Positions 8,358 through 15,988 of a DNA stretch of 47,972 bases are shown piece by piece. The notes under the pieces were generated by a model that saw only the letters and a program-made list of their open reading frames with translations, had not been told where the DNA came from and made no database searches. The first letter of the stretch is position 1; every line of letters begins with the position of its first letter. Source of the DNA: Erythrobacteraceae bacterium (GTDB taxonomy: Bacteria; Pseudomonadota; Alphaproteobacteria; Sphingomonadales; Sphingomonadaceae); assembly GCA_027489065.1 (NCBI GenBank), contig JAIYAM010000011.1, forward strand, positions 1 through 47,972. Direction: 5' to 3'. Made by a program: the position numbers and the translations under genes.

Positions 8358-8548
8358 GCGCACCCGTCCCGGTGCACCCGGTCGAGCATCTTGCATTCGC
8401 GCCGCCGCGCGCGTAATGGCGTCTCCGTCTTTCCGACATCGGCAGATTCTCCAGCCCCTCCGGCGACCTTGTCCCGGGCGGCGCGGAGCCCTACCTGAAA
8501 GCCGGCCGGACGAGACGTGAAGGCATTACGCGAAGGATAAAGGCTGGC

Positions 8549-8791
8549 ATGGCCGACAAGATGATCGCTCCCAAGGACGGGGCCGAAGAAAAGAAGCGCA
8601 AGACCTCGCCCGGCGAGTTCTTCAATCAGGTCAAGGCCGAGACGAACAAGATCGTCTGGCCGACCCGTGACGAAACCGTGCGCACCGCGATCTTCGTGTT
8701 CATCTTCATGATGATCCTGTCGGTGTTCTTCCTCGGCATCGACAGCCTGTTCGGCGCCATCGTGCGCGCGCTCATCGGCCTGCTTCAGTAA
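8549..8791 (+). CDS. secE: Preprotein translocase subunit SecE
   Basis: An 80-residue SecE of the short single-membrane-span type. The conserved cytoplasmic segment SPGEFFNQVKAETNKIVWPT (residues 20-39) is followed by DETVRTA and one transmembrane helix (IFVFIFMMILSVFFLGIDSL). SecE clamps SecY in the inner-membrane translocon. The first 18 residues are a charged lineage-specific extension. nusG follows after 53 bp, the classical secE-nusG pair, probably co-transcribed. Confidence 0.97.
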   Translation: MADKMIAPKDGAEEKKRKTSPGEFFNQVKAETNKIVWPTRDETVRTAIFVFIFMMILSVFFLGIDSLFGAIVRALIGLLQ

Positions 8792-8844
8792 GGCCCGGGC
8801 CAACGCCCCTTCTGCCCGTCAGACCCCATTTCCAAGGACTTCCC

Positions 8845-9384
8845 ATGGCTGCTCGCTGGTACATCATCCACGCTTACTCCGGTTTCGAGAACAAGGTGCG
8901 CGACGCGATCATCTCCGAAGCCGAACGCCTCGGCCTGTCGGACGGCGTCGAGGAAGTGCAGGTCCCGACCGAGACCGTGACCGAAGTGAAGCGCGGCAAG
9001 AAGGTGCAGGTCGAACGCAAGTTCATGCCCGGCTACGTTCTCGCCAAGCTCAACATGACCGACGATGTCTACCACCTCGTCAAGAACACCCCCAAGGTGA
9101 CCGGCTTCCTCGGCTCGGGCAACAAGCCGCAGGCGATCTCCGAGCGTGAGGCTTCGCGCTATTTCGGGGGCGTGGCCGAGGCCCAGGCGACCCCGAAGCG
9201 CGACATCAGCGTCGATTACGAGATCGGCGATTCGGTCAAGGTCAACGCCGGGCCCTTCGCGAGCTTCAACGGGATCGTCGAAGAGCTCGATTTCGACAAG
9301 CAGCGGGTCAAGGTCAGCGTCTCGATCTTCGGCCGCGCCACCCCGGTGGAACTCGGCTTCGAGGAAGTCGAACTGGTCAAGTAA
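8845..9384 (+). CDS. nusG: Transcription termination/antitermination factor NusG
   Basis: A 179-residue NusG. The N-terminal domain begins [18 protein letters not shown] and contains [18 protein letters not shown] and [12 protein letters not shown]. The C-terminal KOW domain is at about residues 128-179: [19 protein letters not shown], then [20 protein letters not shown]. NusG binds RNA polymerase and links it to Rho or to the ribosome. AAGGA precedes the ATG. A perfect hairpin begins 15 bp after the stop. Confidence 0.98.
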   Translation: MAARWYIIHAYSGFENKVRDAIISEAERLGLSDGVEEVQVPTETVTEVKRGKKVQVERKFMPGYVLAKLNMTDDVYHLVKNTPKVTGFLGSGNKPQAISEREASRYFGGVAEAQATPKRDISVDYEIGDSVKVNAGPFASFNGIVEELDFDKQRVKVSVSIFGRATPVELGFEEVELVK

Positions 9385-9398
9385 GCTTGTCTTGTGTG

Positions 9399-9420
9399 CG
9401 TGCCCGCCGCCGCGGGCACG
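9399..9420 (+). terminator. Perfect 9-bp hairpin after nusG
   Basis: CGTGCCCGC (9399-9407) pairs perfectly with GCGGGCACG (9412-9420) around a CGCC loop. No U-tract follows, so it is either a weak or Rho-assisted terminator or an RNA-processing stem between nusG and the downstream genes. Confidence 0.5.
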
Positions 9421-9523
9421 TCCTCGGCGCTGTTTCAAGCCCTGCGGCCTTGAGCGCCTGCGGCTCGCGCGTGTGCGCTCTCGGGCTCTGGCGAGACCGT
9501 TCCGGCGCGGCTAATCTTCGGTT

Positions 9524-9712
9524 GTGAAGACCCGCCCCGGCATCTGCCAGCGCAAGCGCCGCTACGCCACCCGCGAGGAGGCGGAGGCGGTCGCGCTGCA
9601 CGCCGACGTCACCTTGCGCGCATACAAGTGCGCGCTGTGCAAGCAGTTCCACCTCACCAGCCGGACCAAGGGGCTGCGCGTGCCGCGTCCGCCGCTCCGC
9701 CCTTCCTCGTGA
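9524..9712 (+). CDS. Small CxxC protein between nusG and rplK
   Basis: A 62-residue basic protein starting at a GTG at 9524. It contains CQRKRRYATREEAEAVAL, then YKCALCKQFHLTS. The N-terminal Cys, the CALC pair and the following His resemble a tiny zinc ribbon. The shape recalls small putative zinc-binding proteins seen in phages and some alphaproteobacteria, but I cannot name a family. A modest purine-poor leader gives no strong ribosome binding site. Its location inside the secE-nusG-rplK-rplA series is unusual. Confidence 0.6.
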   Translation: MKTRPGICQRKRRYATREEAEAVALHADVTLRAYKCALCKQFHLTSRTKGLRVPRPPLRPSS

Positions 9713-9902
9713 GGGAGGTCAGGGACCCGTCCCAACCGCCTTGCTTTTTCGCGCCGGCCCCTCTAACGGCGCGCCTTCGCTCGGGCCTGCCTGAGTGATT
9801 CCGTGCGGGAGCCCGCGGCAATGCACAAGCCGGGGCGTTTGACCGCTCAACATGAGTCCGGATGGAAACAGCCGGGCAACAGTGCGACAGGAGTAAGGCC
9901 AC

Positions 9903-10334
9903 ATGGCCAAGAAAATCGAAGGCTATATCAAGCTGCAGGTGCCCGCGGGCTCTGCAACGCCCTCGCCGCCGATCGGCCCGGCGCTGGGTCAGCGCGGCGT
10001 CAACATCATGGAATTCTGCAAGGCGTTCAACGCCGCCACGCAGGAAATGGAAAAGGGCATGCCGATCCCGACCGTGATCACGGTCTATGGCGATCGCTCG
10101 TTCACCTTCATCACCAAGACCCCGCCGGCGTCCTACTTCCTCAAGAAGGCCGCCAACCTCAAGTCGGGCTCGAAGGAGCCGGGCAAGATCTCGGCCGGAA
10201 CCGTCACCAGCGCGCAGATCCGCGAGATCGCCGAAGCCAAGATGGCCGACCTGAATGCCAACGACGTGGATCAGGCGATGAAGATCATCGCCGGCTCGGC
10301 CCGCTCGATGGGCCTCGAAGTGGTGGAGGGCTAA
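9903..10334 (+). CDS. rplK: 50S ribosomal protein L11
   Basis: A 143-residue L11. Family blocks include [58 protein letters not shown], and a C-terminal rRNA-binding domain ending in [17 protein letters not shown]11 forms the base of the ribosomal stalk with 23S rRNA and is needed for RelA activation. AGGAGTAAGG lies just upstream of the ATG. rplA starts 4 bp after the stop. Confidence 0.98.
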   Translation: MAKKIEGYIKLQVPAGSATPSPPIGPALGQRGVNIMEFCKAFNAATQEMEKGMPIPTVITVYGDRSFTFITKTPPASYFLKKAANLKSGSKEPGKISAGTVTSAQIREIAEAKMADLNANDVDQAMKIIAGSARSMGLEVVEG

Positions 10335-10338
10335 GAAC

Positions 10339-11031
10339 ATGACCAAGATCACCAAGAAGGCGAAGGTTCTGGCCGCTCTCGACCGCGAGAAGCTCTACAC
10401 CGTCGAGGAAGCGCTGGCGACGCTGCGCCAGTACAAGACCAAGTTCGACGAGACCGTCGAAGTGGCGATGAACCTCGGCGTCGATCCGCGCCACGCCGAC
10501 CAGATGGTCCGCGGCATGGTGTCGCTGCCCTCGGGCACCGGCAAGGACGTCAAGGTCGCCGTGTTCGCGCGCGGCGACAACGCTGAAAAGGCGCTGGCTG
10601 CCGGGGCCGACAAGGTCGGTGCCGAAGACCTCATGGAAGACATGCTGGCCGGCAACCTCGACTATGACCGCGTGATCGCCTCGCCCGACATGATGGGCGT
10701 CGTGGGTCGTCTCGGCAAGATCCTCGGTCCCAAGGGCCTGATGCCGAACCCCAAGCTCGGCACGGTCACCCCGAACGTCGCTCAGGCGGTCAAGGACGCC
10801 AAGAGCGGCCAGGTCGAATATCGCGTCGAAAAGCAGGGCATCATCCACTCCGGCATCGGCAAGCTCAGCTTCTCGGACGACGCGCTGAAGGCGAACTTCA
10901 AGGCGCTGACCGAAGCCGTGGTGAAGTCGAAGCCGGCAGGTGCCAAGGGCAAGTACGTCCGCAAGGTCACCGTGACCTCGTCGATGGGCCCGGGCCTCAA
11001 GGTCGACCTGAGCGAGGTGGAGGGGGCGTAA
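10339..11031 (+). CDS. rplA: 50S ribosomal protein L1
   Basis: A 230-residue L1. It begins [19 protein letters not shown] and contains [60 protein letters not shown], and a C-terminal block ending [19 protein letters not shown]1 binds 23S rRNA at the E-site stalk and commonly autoregulates the L11-L1 operon by binding its mRNA. It ends the operon at a strong terminator; rplJ and rplL do not follow. Confidence 0.98.
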   Translation: MTKITKKAKVLAALDREKLYTVEEALATLRQYKTKFDETVEVAMNLGVDPRHADQMVRGMVSLPSGTGKDVKVAVFARGDNAEKALAAGADKVGAEDLMEDMLAGNLDYDRVIASPDMMGVVGRLGKILGPKGLMPNPKLGTVTPNVAQAVKDAKSGQVEYRVEKQGIIHSGIGKLSFSDDALKANFKALTEAVVKSKPAGAKGKYVRKVTVTSSMGPGLKVDLSEVEGA

Positions 11032-11065
11032 GCCTTTTCCGACTGATCCGCTCTGCGGTTAACGA

Positions 11066-11096
11066 GGGGCCGGAAGCACATCGCTTCCGGCCCCTT
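11066..11096 (+). terminator. Rho-independent terminator after rplA
   Basis: GGGGCCGGAAGC (11066-11077) pairs perfectly with GCTTCCGGCCCC (11083-11094) around a 5-base loop. Only TT follows directly, so the U-tract is short. Confidence 0.8.
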
Positions 11097-11222
11097 CGTC
11101 ATTGCGGCGGCGGAAATGTTTGTTGCCTCTTGTCTTTCTCCTGCAACAGCCCATCTTTATAGAAGCTGCGCAGCAACTCTCCTCCTCCCTGCTGCGCGCT
11201 GTTTCTTGAGAGGTCTACACGC

Positions 11223-11534
11223 ATGCCGGTTCCTTCCGAACGCCTGGCTGGTTGGCTCGCGCCCAAGTGGATCGTGGGCGCGGTTGCGCTTGCCGCCTTC
11301 ACCTTGCTCGTGAACTTCGACCTGCGCCTCGGCCTTGCCGCGGGCGCGCTGTTCGGTGTCATTGCGGTGATCTGGCTCTATGTCGCGGTGCGCTTCGGCT
11401 CGCTGAGCGGTGTGCCCTCGATCCGCACCTCGATCGTCGAGAGCGCGCAAGTGCACAGCCGCAACCGCCGCAGCGCCGAAGCGCGCACCGGCCTAGCCGC
11501 GCAGCAGCGACCGGATCCGGCCGAGCGCCCCTGA
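11223..11534 (+). CDS. Small hypothetical membrane protein
   Basis: A 103-residue protein with two adjacent hydrophobic segments: about residues 16-32 (WIVGAVALAAFTLLVNF) and 36-58 (LGLAAGALFGVIAVIWLYVAV). A polar Arg/Ala tail follows (QVHSRNRRSAEARTGLAAQQ). I do not recognise the family. Its 3' end overlaps the end of the convergent acyltransferase gene by 42 bp. Confidence 0.6.
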   Translation: MPVPSERLAGWLAPKWIVGAVALAAFTLLVNFDLRLGLAAGALFGVIAVIWLYVAVRFGSLSGVPSIRTSIVESAQVHSRNRRSAEARTGLAAQQRPDPAERP

Positions 11535-12386
11535 GCGCGTCGCCAGCGACTTCGCGCCCGAAACTCCCGCATCGAACGCACCACGCGCCCCGAGAAGGGT
11601 GCGGTTTGCGAGCGTGGGCTCGAGCAGCACGAGGCTCGAACATTCGGCGGAATGCGTGCCGAACATCGCCTTGTGCGCGCCTTCGCCCTCGGTGAAGTCG
11701 AACCAGCGGTAGCGCCCTTCGCCGAACAACCGCTCGAGCGCGTCCATCTGCAGCACCGTCCCCGGCGACAGGCGCGCCCATGCCGGGTCGTAGCCGAGGT
11801 GCGCATAGACCAGCGTCGCGCCCGTGACGGGGAGCGAGAGGTAGGCAACCGGCTCGCCGCCCGCGTGGAGCAGGAACGCGCGCATCCGGTCGGCCTCGGC
11901 CGCCTCCAGCATCGCACGCCGGGCTTCGGGGGTATCGGGCAGCCCCGCATCGAGCAGCCGCGCCTGATAGGTGCGCGCGGACAGCGGCAGGGCGGCGGCA
12001 AGGAATGCTTCGATCTCGGCCGGGGTGCGGTGTTCGGTGACGGTGTAGCCGCCTGCTTCCTCGGCCAGCCTCTTCGCCTTCCTGCGCAACGTCGAGCGGG
12101 TCTTGCCCGAGAAGCGCGCCAGATAGGCCTCGAACCCCGAGGTCATGTCGATATAGTGGCGGCGATAGTCCTGGCGCGCCCCGCCAACGAAGCCCGGGTA
12201 GCGCGCCGCGACGTCGGCTAGGCGCGCGGTCGGGGCCGATAGCACCCGCACCCCGTCGCGCCCGCTCTGCGGGGCCGGGCCGAGCGTTCCGGCCAGCACG
12301 TCTTCAAGGGTGAAGCTCCATGTCGAAAGCGCACGCGGCACGCTCGCCAGGCGGCGCGAGCCCAATGTGAAGTCGATGGCACTCAA
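11493..12386 (-). CDS. CelD/FemAB-like GNAT-fold acyltransferase
   Basis: A 297-residue protein. The region FSGKTRSTLRRKAKRLAEE, and then FLLHAGGEPVAYLSLPV, YAHLGYDPAWARLSPGTVLQ and YRWFDFTEGEGAHKAMFGT, match the acetyltransferase_6 (BioF2/CelD) group, which acylates sugars or peptides in exopolysaccharide or wall metabolism. No ATG or GTG is available near the homology start. A TTG at 12386 with GGAG 7 bases upstream is chosen; the frame is open further up but overlaps the deacetylase gene. The gap to the upstream deacetylase is 17 bp, so the two probably form an operon and may act on the same polysaccharide. Confidence 0.78.
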   Translation of the reverse strand: MSAIDFTLGSRRLASVPRALSTWSFTLEDVLAGTLGPAPQSGRDGVRVLSAPTARLADVAARYPGFVGGARQDYRRHYIDMTSGFEAYLARFSGKTRSTLRRKAKRLAEEAGGYTVTEHRTPAEIEAFLAAALPLSARTYQARLLDAGLPDTPEARRAMLEAAEADRMRAFLLHAGGEPVAYLSLPVTGATLVYAHLGYDPAWARLSPGTVLQMDALERLFGEGRYRWFDFTEGEGAHKAMFGTHSAECSSLVLLEPTLANRTLLGARGAFDAGVSGAKSLATRSGALGRIRSLLRG

Positions 12387-12403
12387 CGCCGGCTCCGGGA
12401 GGC

Positions 12404-13381
12404 TCAGCGCGCGCCGTAGAGCGCGTTGGAGATGAACTGTTCGGCAAGCCGGATGCCGGTGCGCAACGGGTTTGCAGGAAGCGCGGCATTGCCGCCGGTC
12501 AGGCGCAGCTGCGGCGGCGTTTCGGCATAGGTTCCGGTCTCGACCCGCTCCATCCGCGCAAGCCCGGCGAGCAGCCCGGCGAAGCGCCGCCGCACGACGT
12601 GGTTCACGGCCTGCTTGCGGCGGTTGATGAGCTCGAAGGAGTGGCTCACCAGCGTGAAACTGTCGTGCCTCGTGTCGCGCGCATGGCGGATCGCGGCGAG
12701 CATCTCGGCAAGTGTCAGGGCGGTGATCTGGGCGTGGCGCAGGCCCCCGCCGAATGTCGATATCGCGCCGACCGGCACCTCGATCACGCCCATGTGGCCG
12801 ACCGGATCGCGGTCGTCGGAGCTCAGGCCGATGCGGCTCGCGCCCGTGCGGATCGCCGGACAATGGCTTGAATCATAGTGGAGGCCGATCGCGGAAAGCG
12901 CCCGCAGCGTATCGTCGTTGGCGCCGTAGTTGCCGGCGCGGAAGGCGACCGGCGCCGGCGCTCCGGCGGCGACAAGGACGGTGCGCGCATAGTCGAGGAT
13001 GGCGCATTGCTCTTCGAAGGGGAAATCGAAGAGGTTCTTGCCGACCAACTTGGTTGGCAGCGCGCTGCTGCTCGCGGCGAGCGCCAGCCATTCGGTATGG
13101 CAGTGCAGTTGAACGTCCTGCCCGGCCGCGATGATCGGGCCGACCACGTCCTCGATCGCCGCCACGCCCCACACCAGCGCGGGCATGGGATCGACAAAGA
13201 ACACCGCCTTCTGACCGTAGCGCTGGAGCAGTTCGAGCTTATGGGTGATGCCCGAAGCCCCCTCGCTCGTGATGCAGGCGATCGAGCGCGCGAAGTTCTC
13301 GGCGCGGTCGGCCGCCCCCGGCCCGCTGTAGAGCCCCGAGGAATACTCGGTGTCGATCGTGATGAAGACCCGCGCCGTCAT
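12404..13381 (-). CDS. Polysaccharide deacetylase family protein
   Basis: A 325-residue NodB-like (carbohydrate esterase 4 fold) protein. It begins VFITIDTEYSSG, where the D-T-E replaces the usual TFDD metal motif. It has KAVFFVDPMPAL, a metal-binding QLHCHTEWLAL block (H-x-H-T-E), AFRAGNYGANDDTLRAL and a late LVSHSFEL His motif. It has no signal peptide, so a cytoplasmic or lipid-linked sugar substrate is likely. The gene precedes the CelD-like acyltransferase on the same strand. The start at 13381 fits the conserved first strand. Confidence 0.85.
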   Translation of the reverse strand: MTARVFITIDTEYSSGLYSGPGAADRAENFARSIACITSEGASGITHKLELLQRYGQKAVFFVDPMPALVWGVAAIEDVVGPIIAAGQDVQLHCHTEWLALAASSSALPTKLVGKNLFDFPFEEQCAILDYARTVLVAAGAPAPVAFRAGNYGANDDTLRALSAIGLHYDSSHCPAIRTGASRIGLSSDDRDPVGHMGVIEVPVGAISTFGGGLRHAQITALTLAEMLAAIRHARDTRHDSFTLVSHSFELINRRKQAVNHVVRRRFAGLLAGLARMERVETGTYAETPPQLRLTGGNAALPANPLRTGIRLAEQFISNALYGAR

Positions 13382-13437
13382 GGCTTCGGCTATAGCGCCG
13401 TAGGGTTAAGACGAGGTGATGATGTCTCTTTCGGGCT

Positions 13438-14199
13438 TCAGATGCCGCCCGGCGTGACCGTGAGCCCTTGCGTGACGAGCGCACCGGTGAGCGCCTCGCA
13501 GCACGCTTCGAGGTCTCCGGCACTGACCGAACGCACCACGAAATTGGCGCCGACGCGGCCTTCCCGGAAGAAGGGGTAGGAGCCGATCTGGCAAGCCTCG
13601 TGCGCGGCCTCGGTCTGGCGGAGCAGGTCGGCGACCTCGCTTTCGGCGACCCAGCAGCCGAGCGTTTGCGAGAGCAGCGGCGCGCCGCCTTCGAGCTGGC
13701 CGGTCAGCGCGTCGAGCATCCCGGCGGTGATGTGCGGCACGCCGGCCATGACGAACAGGTTGCCGATGCGGATGCCGGGCGCGCCGGACATGCGGTTGGG
13801 GATCAGCTCCGCGCCTTCGGGCACGCGGGCCATCCTGAGACGCCCTTCGTTGAGGCCGCCGCGGGTCGCGTAGTAGCCTTCGAGCAGCGCCCGGGCCTCG
13901 GGATGGATGACGACCGGCACGCCGAGCGCCGCCGCGATCGCATCGACCGTGATGTCGTCATGCGTCGGGCCGATCCCGCCGGTGGTAAAAAGATAGTCAT
14001 GCTCGGCGCGCAGGGCATTCACCGCAGCGACGATGCGTGCCTCAATATCGGGCACCACACGTACTTCTGCGAGGCGGATGCCCTGCACCTGCAGCCAGCT
14101 CGCGATCTGCGCGATGTTCTTGTCCTGGGTGCGGCCGGAGAGGATTTCGTCGCCGATGACGATGAGCCCGGCGGTCCAGATCTTGTCGGGAGAGGTCAT
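13438..14199 (-). CDS. CinA N-terminal (molybdopterin-binding-like) domain protein
   Basis: A 253-residue protein of the CinA N-terminal / COG1058 type. Motifs are AGLIVIGDEILSGRTQDKN, LFTTGGIGPTHDDIT and FVMAGVPHI. The fold is that of MoaB/MogA, and in full CinA proteins it carries ADP-ribose or NAD-derivative pyrophosphatase activity. The C-terminal nicotinamide-nucleotide deamidase half of full-length CinA (about 410 residues) is absent. The region shows no sign of breakage, so this is a stand-alone domain protein. Confidence 0.88.
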   Translation of the reverse strand: MTSPDKIWTAGLIVIGDEILSGRTQDKNIAQIASWLQVQGIRLAEVRVVPDIEARIVAAVNALRAEHDYLFTTGGIGPTHDDITVDAIAAALGVPVVIHPEARALLEGYYATRGGLNEGRLRMARVPEGAELIPNRMSGAPGIRIGNLFVMAGVPHITAGMLDALTGQLEGGAPLLSQTLGCWVAESEVADLLRQTEAAHEACQIGSYPFFREGRVGANFVVRSVSAGDLEACCEALTGALVTQGLTVTPGGI

Positions 14200-14240
14200 G
14201 GCGCGAGGTTAGGGGAGATTGGCGGACACTGGAAGAACTT

Positions 14241-14343
14241 CGTCATTGCGAGGACCCGAAGGCGACGCGGCAATCCATGGCTCAAGCTTTCGCGTGTCGA
14301 AACGTCAGTCCATGGATTGCTTCGCCTGCGGCTCGCAATGACG
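14241..14343. repeat. 103-bp palindromic repeat, copy A
   Basis: The ends CGTCATTGCGAG and CTCGCAATGACG are exact inverses. The inner blocks GGCAATCCATGG (left) and CCATGGATTGC (right) also pair. The element starts 41 bp upstream of the CinA-domain gene and ends 11 bp past the monooxygenase stop. Copy B at 45670-45773 is the same family in the opposite orientation: the 34-bp right arm here equals the left arm of copy B in reverse complement, without mismatch. Confidence 0.85.
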
Positions 14344-14353
14344 AGGCGTTAGC

Positions 14354-15862
14354 CTACTCCGCCGCCTCCAGCTGCTCCTCGCCGGATGTCGCGTTCGCAC
14401 CGGGCTTCGTGAAGGTCAGGAAGCCGTCGGTCAGCGGATCGTCGCGCATGCGCTTGCGGTCGACCACGTATTCCTGGTTGAGCCGCCAGGGATAGGCGAT
14501 CGAGTTCCTCGGCATGATGTGCTTGCCGCGCTGGATGTAGCCAGAGGAGAAGTCGAACACGTCGTCTTCGACGATGGCGGCCTCTGCCTGTTTTGTCAGC
14601 ACCGGGGTGGCGATGGTCGTGCCGGTCTTGCGCATGTGCTCGAGCACGCGGCACACATAGTCCGAATTGATGTCGGCGCGCAGGGTCCAGCTGGCGTTGA
14701 GGTACCCGAACACCACCGCGAGGTTGGGCAGGTTCGAGAACATGCAGCCCTTGTAATAGAACCGCTCGTTGAACTTCACCGGCTCGCCATCGACGCGCAC
14801 GTCGATCTTGCCCGCGACCGCGAGCTTCAGGCCGGTAGCGGTGACCACGATGTCGGCGGGCAGGAACTTGCCGTCGGTAAGCCTGACGCCGCCCTTCTCG
14901 AACTTGGCGATATGGCCGGTGACGACGTCCGCCTTGCCCGCCTTCATCGCGGTGAAGAGGTCCTCGTCGGGCACGAGGCAAAGCCGCTGTTCCCACGGGT
15001 TGTAAGGCGGGGTGAAGGTCTCGCGGTCGAAGTCCGGCCCCAGAGCCTTCTCGATCTTCTTGTAGAGCGCGTCCTTCACCTTCTGCGGCTTGTCGCGCGC
15101 CAGTTTGAAGCTGAAGTCCTGCATCTTGATGTTCTTGAAGCGGGTCACCCGGTAGGCGAGCTTTTCGGGCAGGATCTTGCGCAGGAAGTTCGCCAGCGCG
15201 TCCTTGGCGGGACGGGTGAACATCCAGGTCGGCGTGCGCTGGAGCATCGTCACATGCCCCGCCTCGCGCGCCATCGAGGGGACGATGGTCACCGCCGTCG
15301 CGCCCGAGCCGATCACGACGACGTTCTTGCCGGCGTAGTCGAGATTTTCGGGCCAGAACTGCGGGTGCAGCACCTGGCCTTCGAACTCGCCGAAGTCGAA
15401 GCCGGGGTCATAGGGCTCGTCGTAATCGTAGTAGCCCGAGCCGAGGTAGAGGAAGTTCGCGGTGAGGTGGGTGCGGGTGCCATCGGCCTTCTCGCACTCG
15501 ACATGCCAGCGCGCGTCGTCATGGTGGAAGTCGGCGCTCACCACCTTGTGGCCGAAGCGCATGTGCTGGCGAATGCCGCGTTCGTCGACGATGCGGTCGA
15601 GATAGTCGAGGATCGCGGGCGCATCGGCGATGCTCTTCTCGTGCGTCCACGGTTCGAAATCGAAGCCGAGCGTGTGCATGTCGCTGTCCGAGCGGATCCC
15701 GGGGTAGCGGAACAGGTCCCACGTCCCGCCAAGATTGTCGCGACGTTCGAGGATGGCGTAGCTGTGCTGCGGCGCCTTCATCTCCATGTGCGCGGCCATG
15801 CCGATGCCGGAAATTCCGGCACCGACGATCAGCACGTCGAAGTCTGGCGGTGTGGCTAACAT
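14354..15862 (-). CDS. Baeyer-Villiger-type flavin monooxygenase
   Basis: A 502-residue FAD/NADPH class B monooxygenase. The FAD Rossmann motif GAGISG is at 14-19. The Baeyer-Villiger fingerprint FxGxxxHxxxWP is intact (FEGQVLHPQFWP, 160-171), and the NADPH motif GSGATA is at 185-190. Such enzymes insert one oxygen into ketones or oxidise heteroatoms using O2. The ATG at 15862 follows an AG-rich leader (GGGAGAGAGA). The frame stays open far upstream, but that DNA is antisense to a TonB receptor gene. It is divergent from that receptor, which may take up a related substrate. The true substrate cannot be read from sequence. Confidence 0.92.
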   Translation of the reverse strand: MLATPPDFDVLIVGAGISGIGMAAHMEMKAPQHSYAILERRDNLGGTWDLFRYPGIRSDSDMHTLGFDFEPWTHEKSIADAPAILDYLDRIVDERGIRQHMRFGHKVVSADFHHDDARWHVECEKADGTRTHLTANFLYLGSGYYDYDEPYDPGFDFGEFEGQVLHPQFWPENLDYAGKNVVVIGSGATAVTIVPSMAREAGHVTMLQRTPTWMFTRPAKDALANFLRKILPEKLAYRVTRFKNIKMQDFSFKLARDKPQKVKDALYKKIEKALGPDFDRETFTPPYNPWEQRLCLVPDEDLFTAMKAGKADVVTGHIAKFEKGGVRLTDGKFLPADIVVTATGLKLAVAGKIDVRVDGEPVKFNERFYYKGCMFSNLPNLAVVFGYLNASWTLRADINSDYVCRVLEHMRKTGTTIATPVLTKQAEAAIVEDDVFDFSSGYIQRGKHIMPRNSIAYPWRLNQEYVVDRKRMRDDPLTDGFLTFTKPGANATSGEEQLEAAE

Positions 15863-15988
15863 GGCGGGTCTCTCTCTCCCTAATTGACACTGATGTAACC
15901 ACAAGGCCCGAGCAAAAGCGAGTCTGAATGGCAAAGTGCAACTGAGTTTGTGGTGACGCAGCGGGCCGGCCGCTTTAAGGCGCCGCCC

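Noticed and set aside
13438..14199. Truncated cinA pseudogene
   Set aside because: The single-domain form ends cleanly and is common in alphaproteobacteria, so it is treated as intact.
15863..15988. Cobalamin riboswitch before TonB receptor 1
   Set aside because: The leader is too short and lacks the B12-box sequence; the same holds for the leader of receptor 2.
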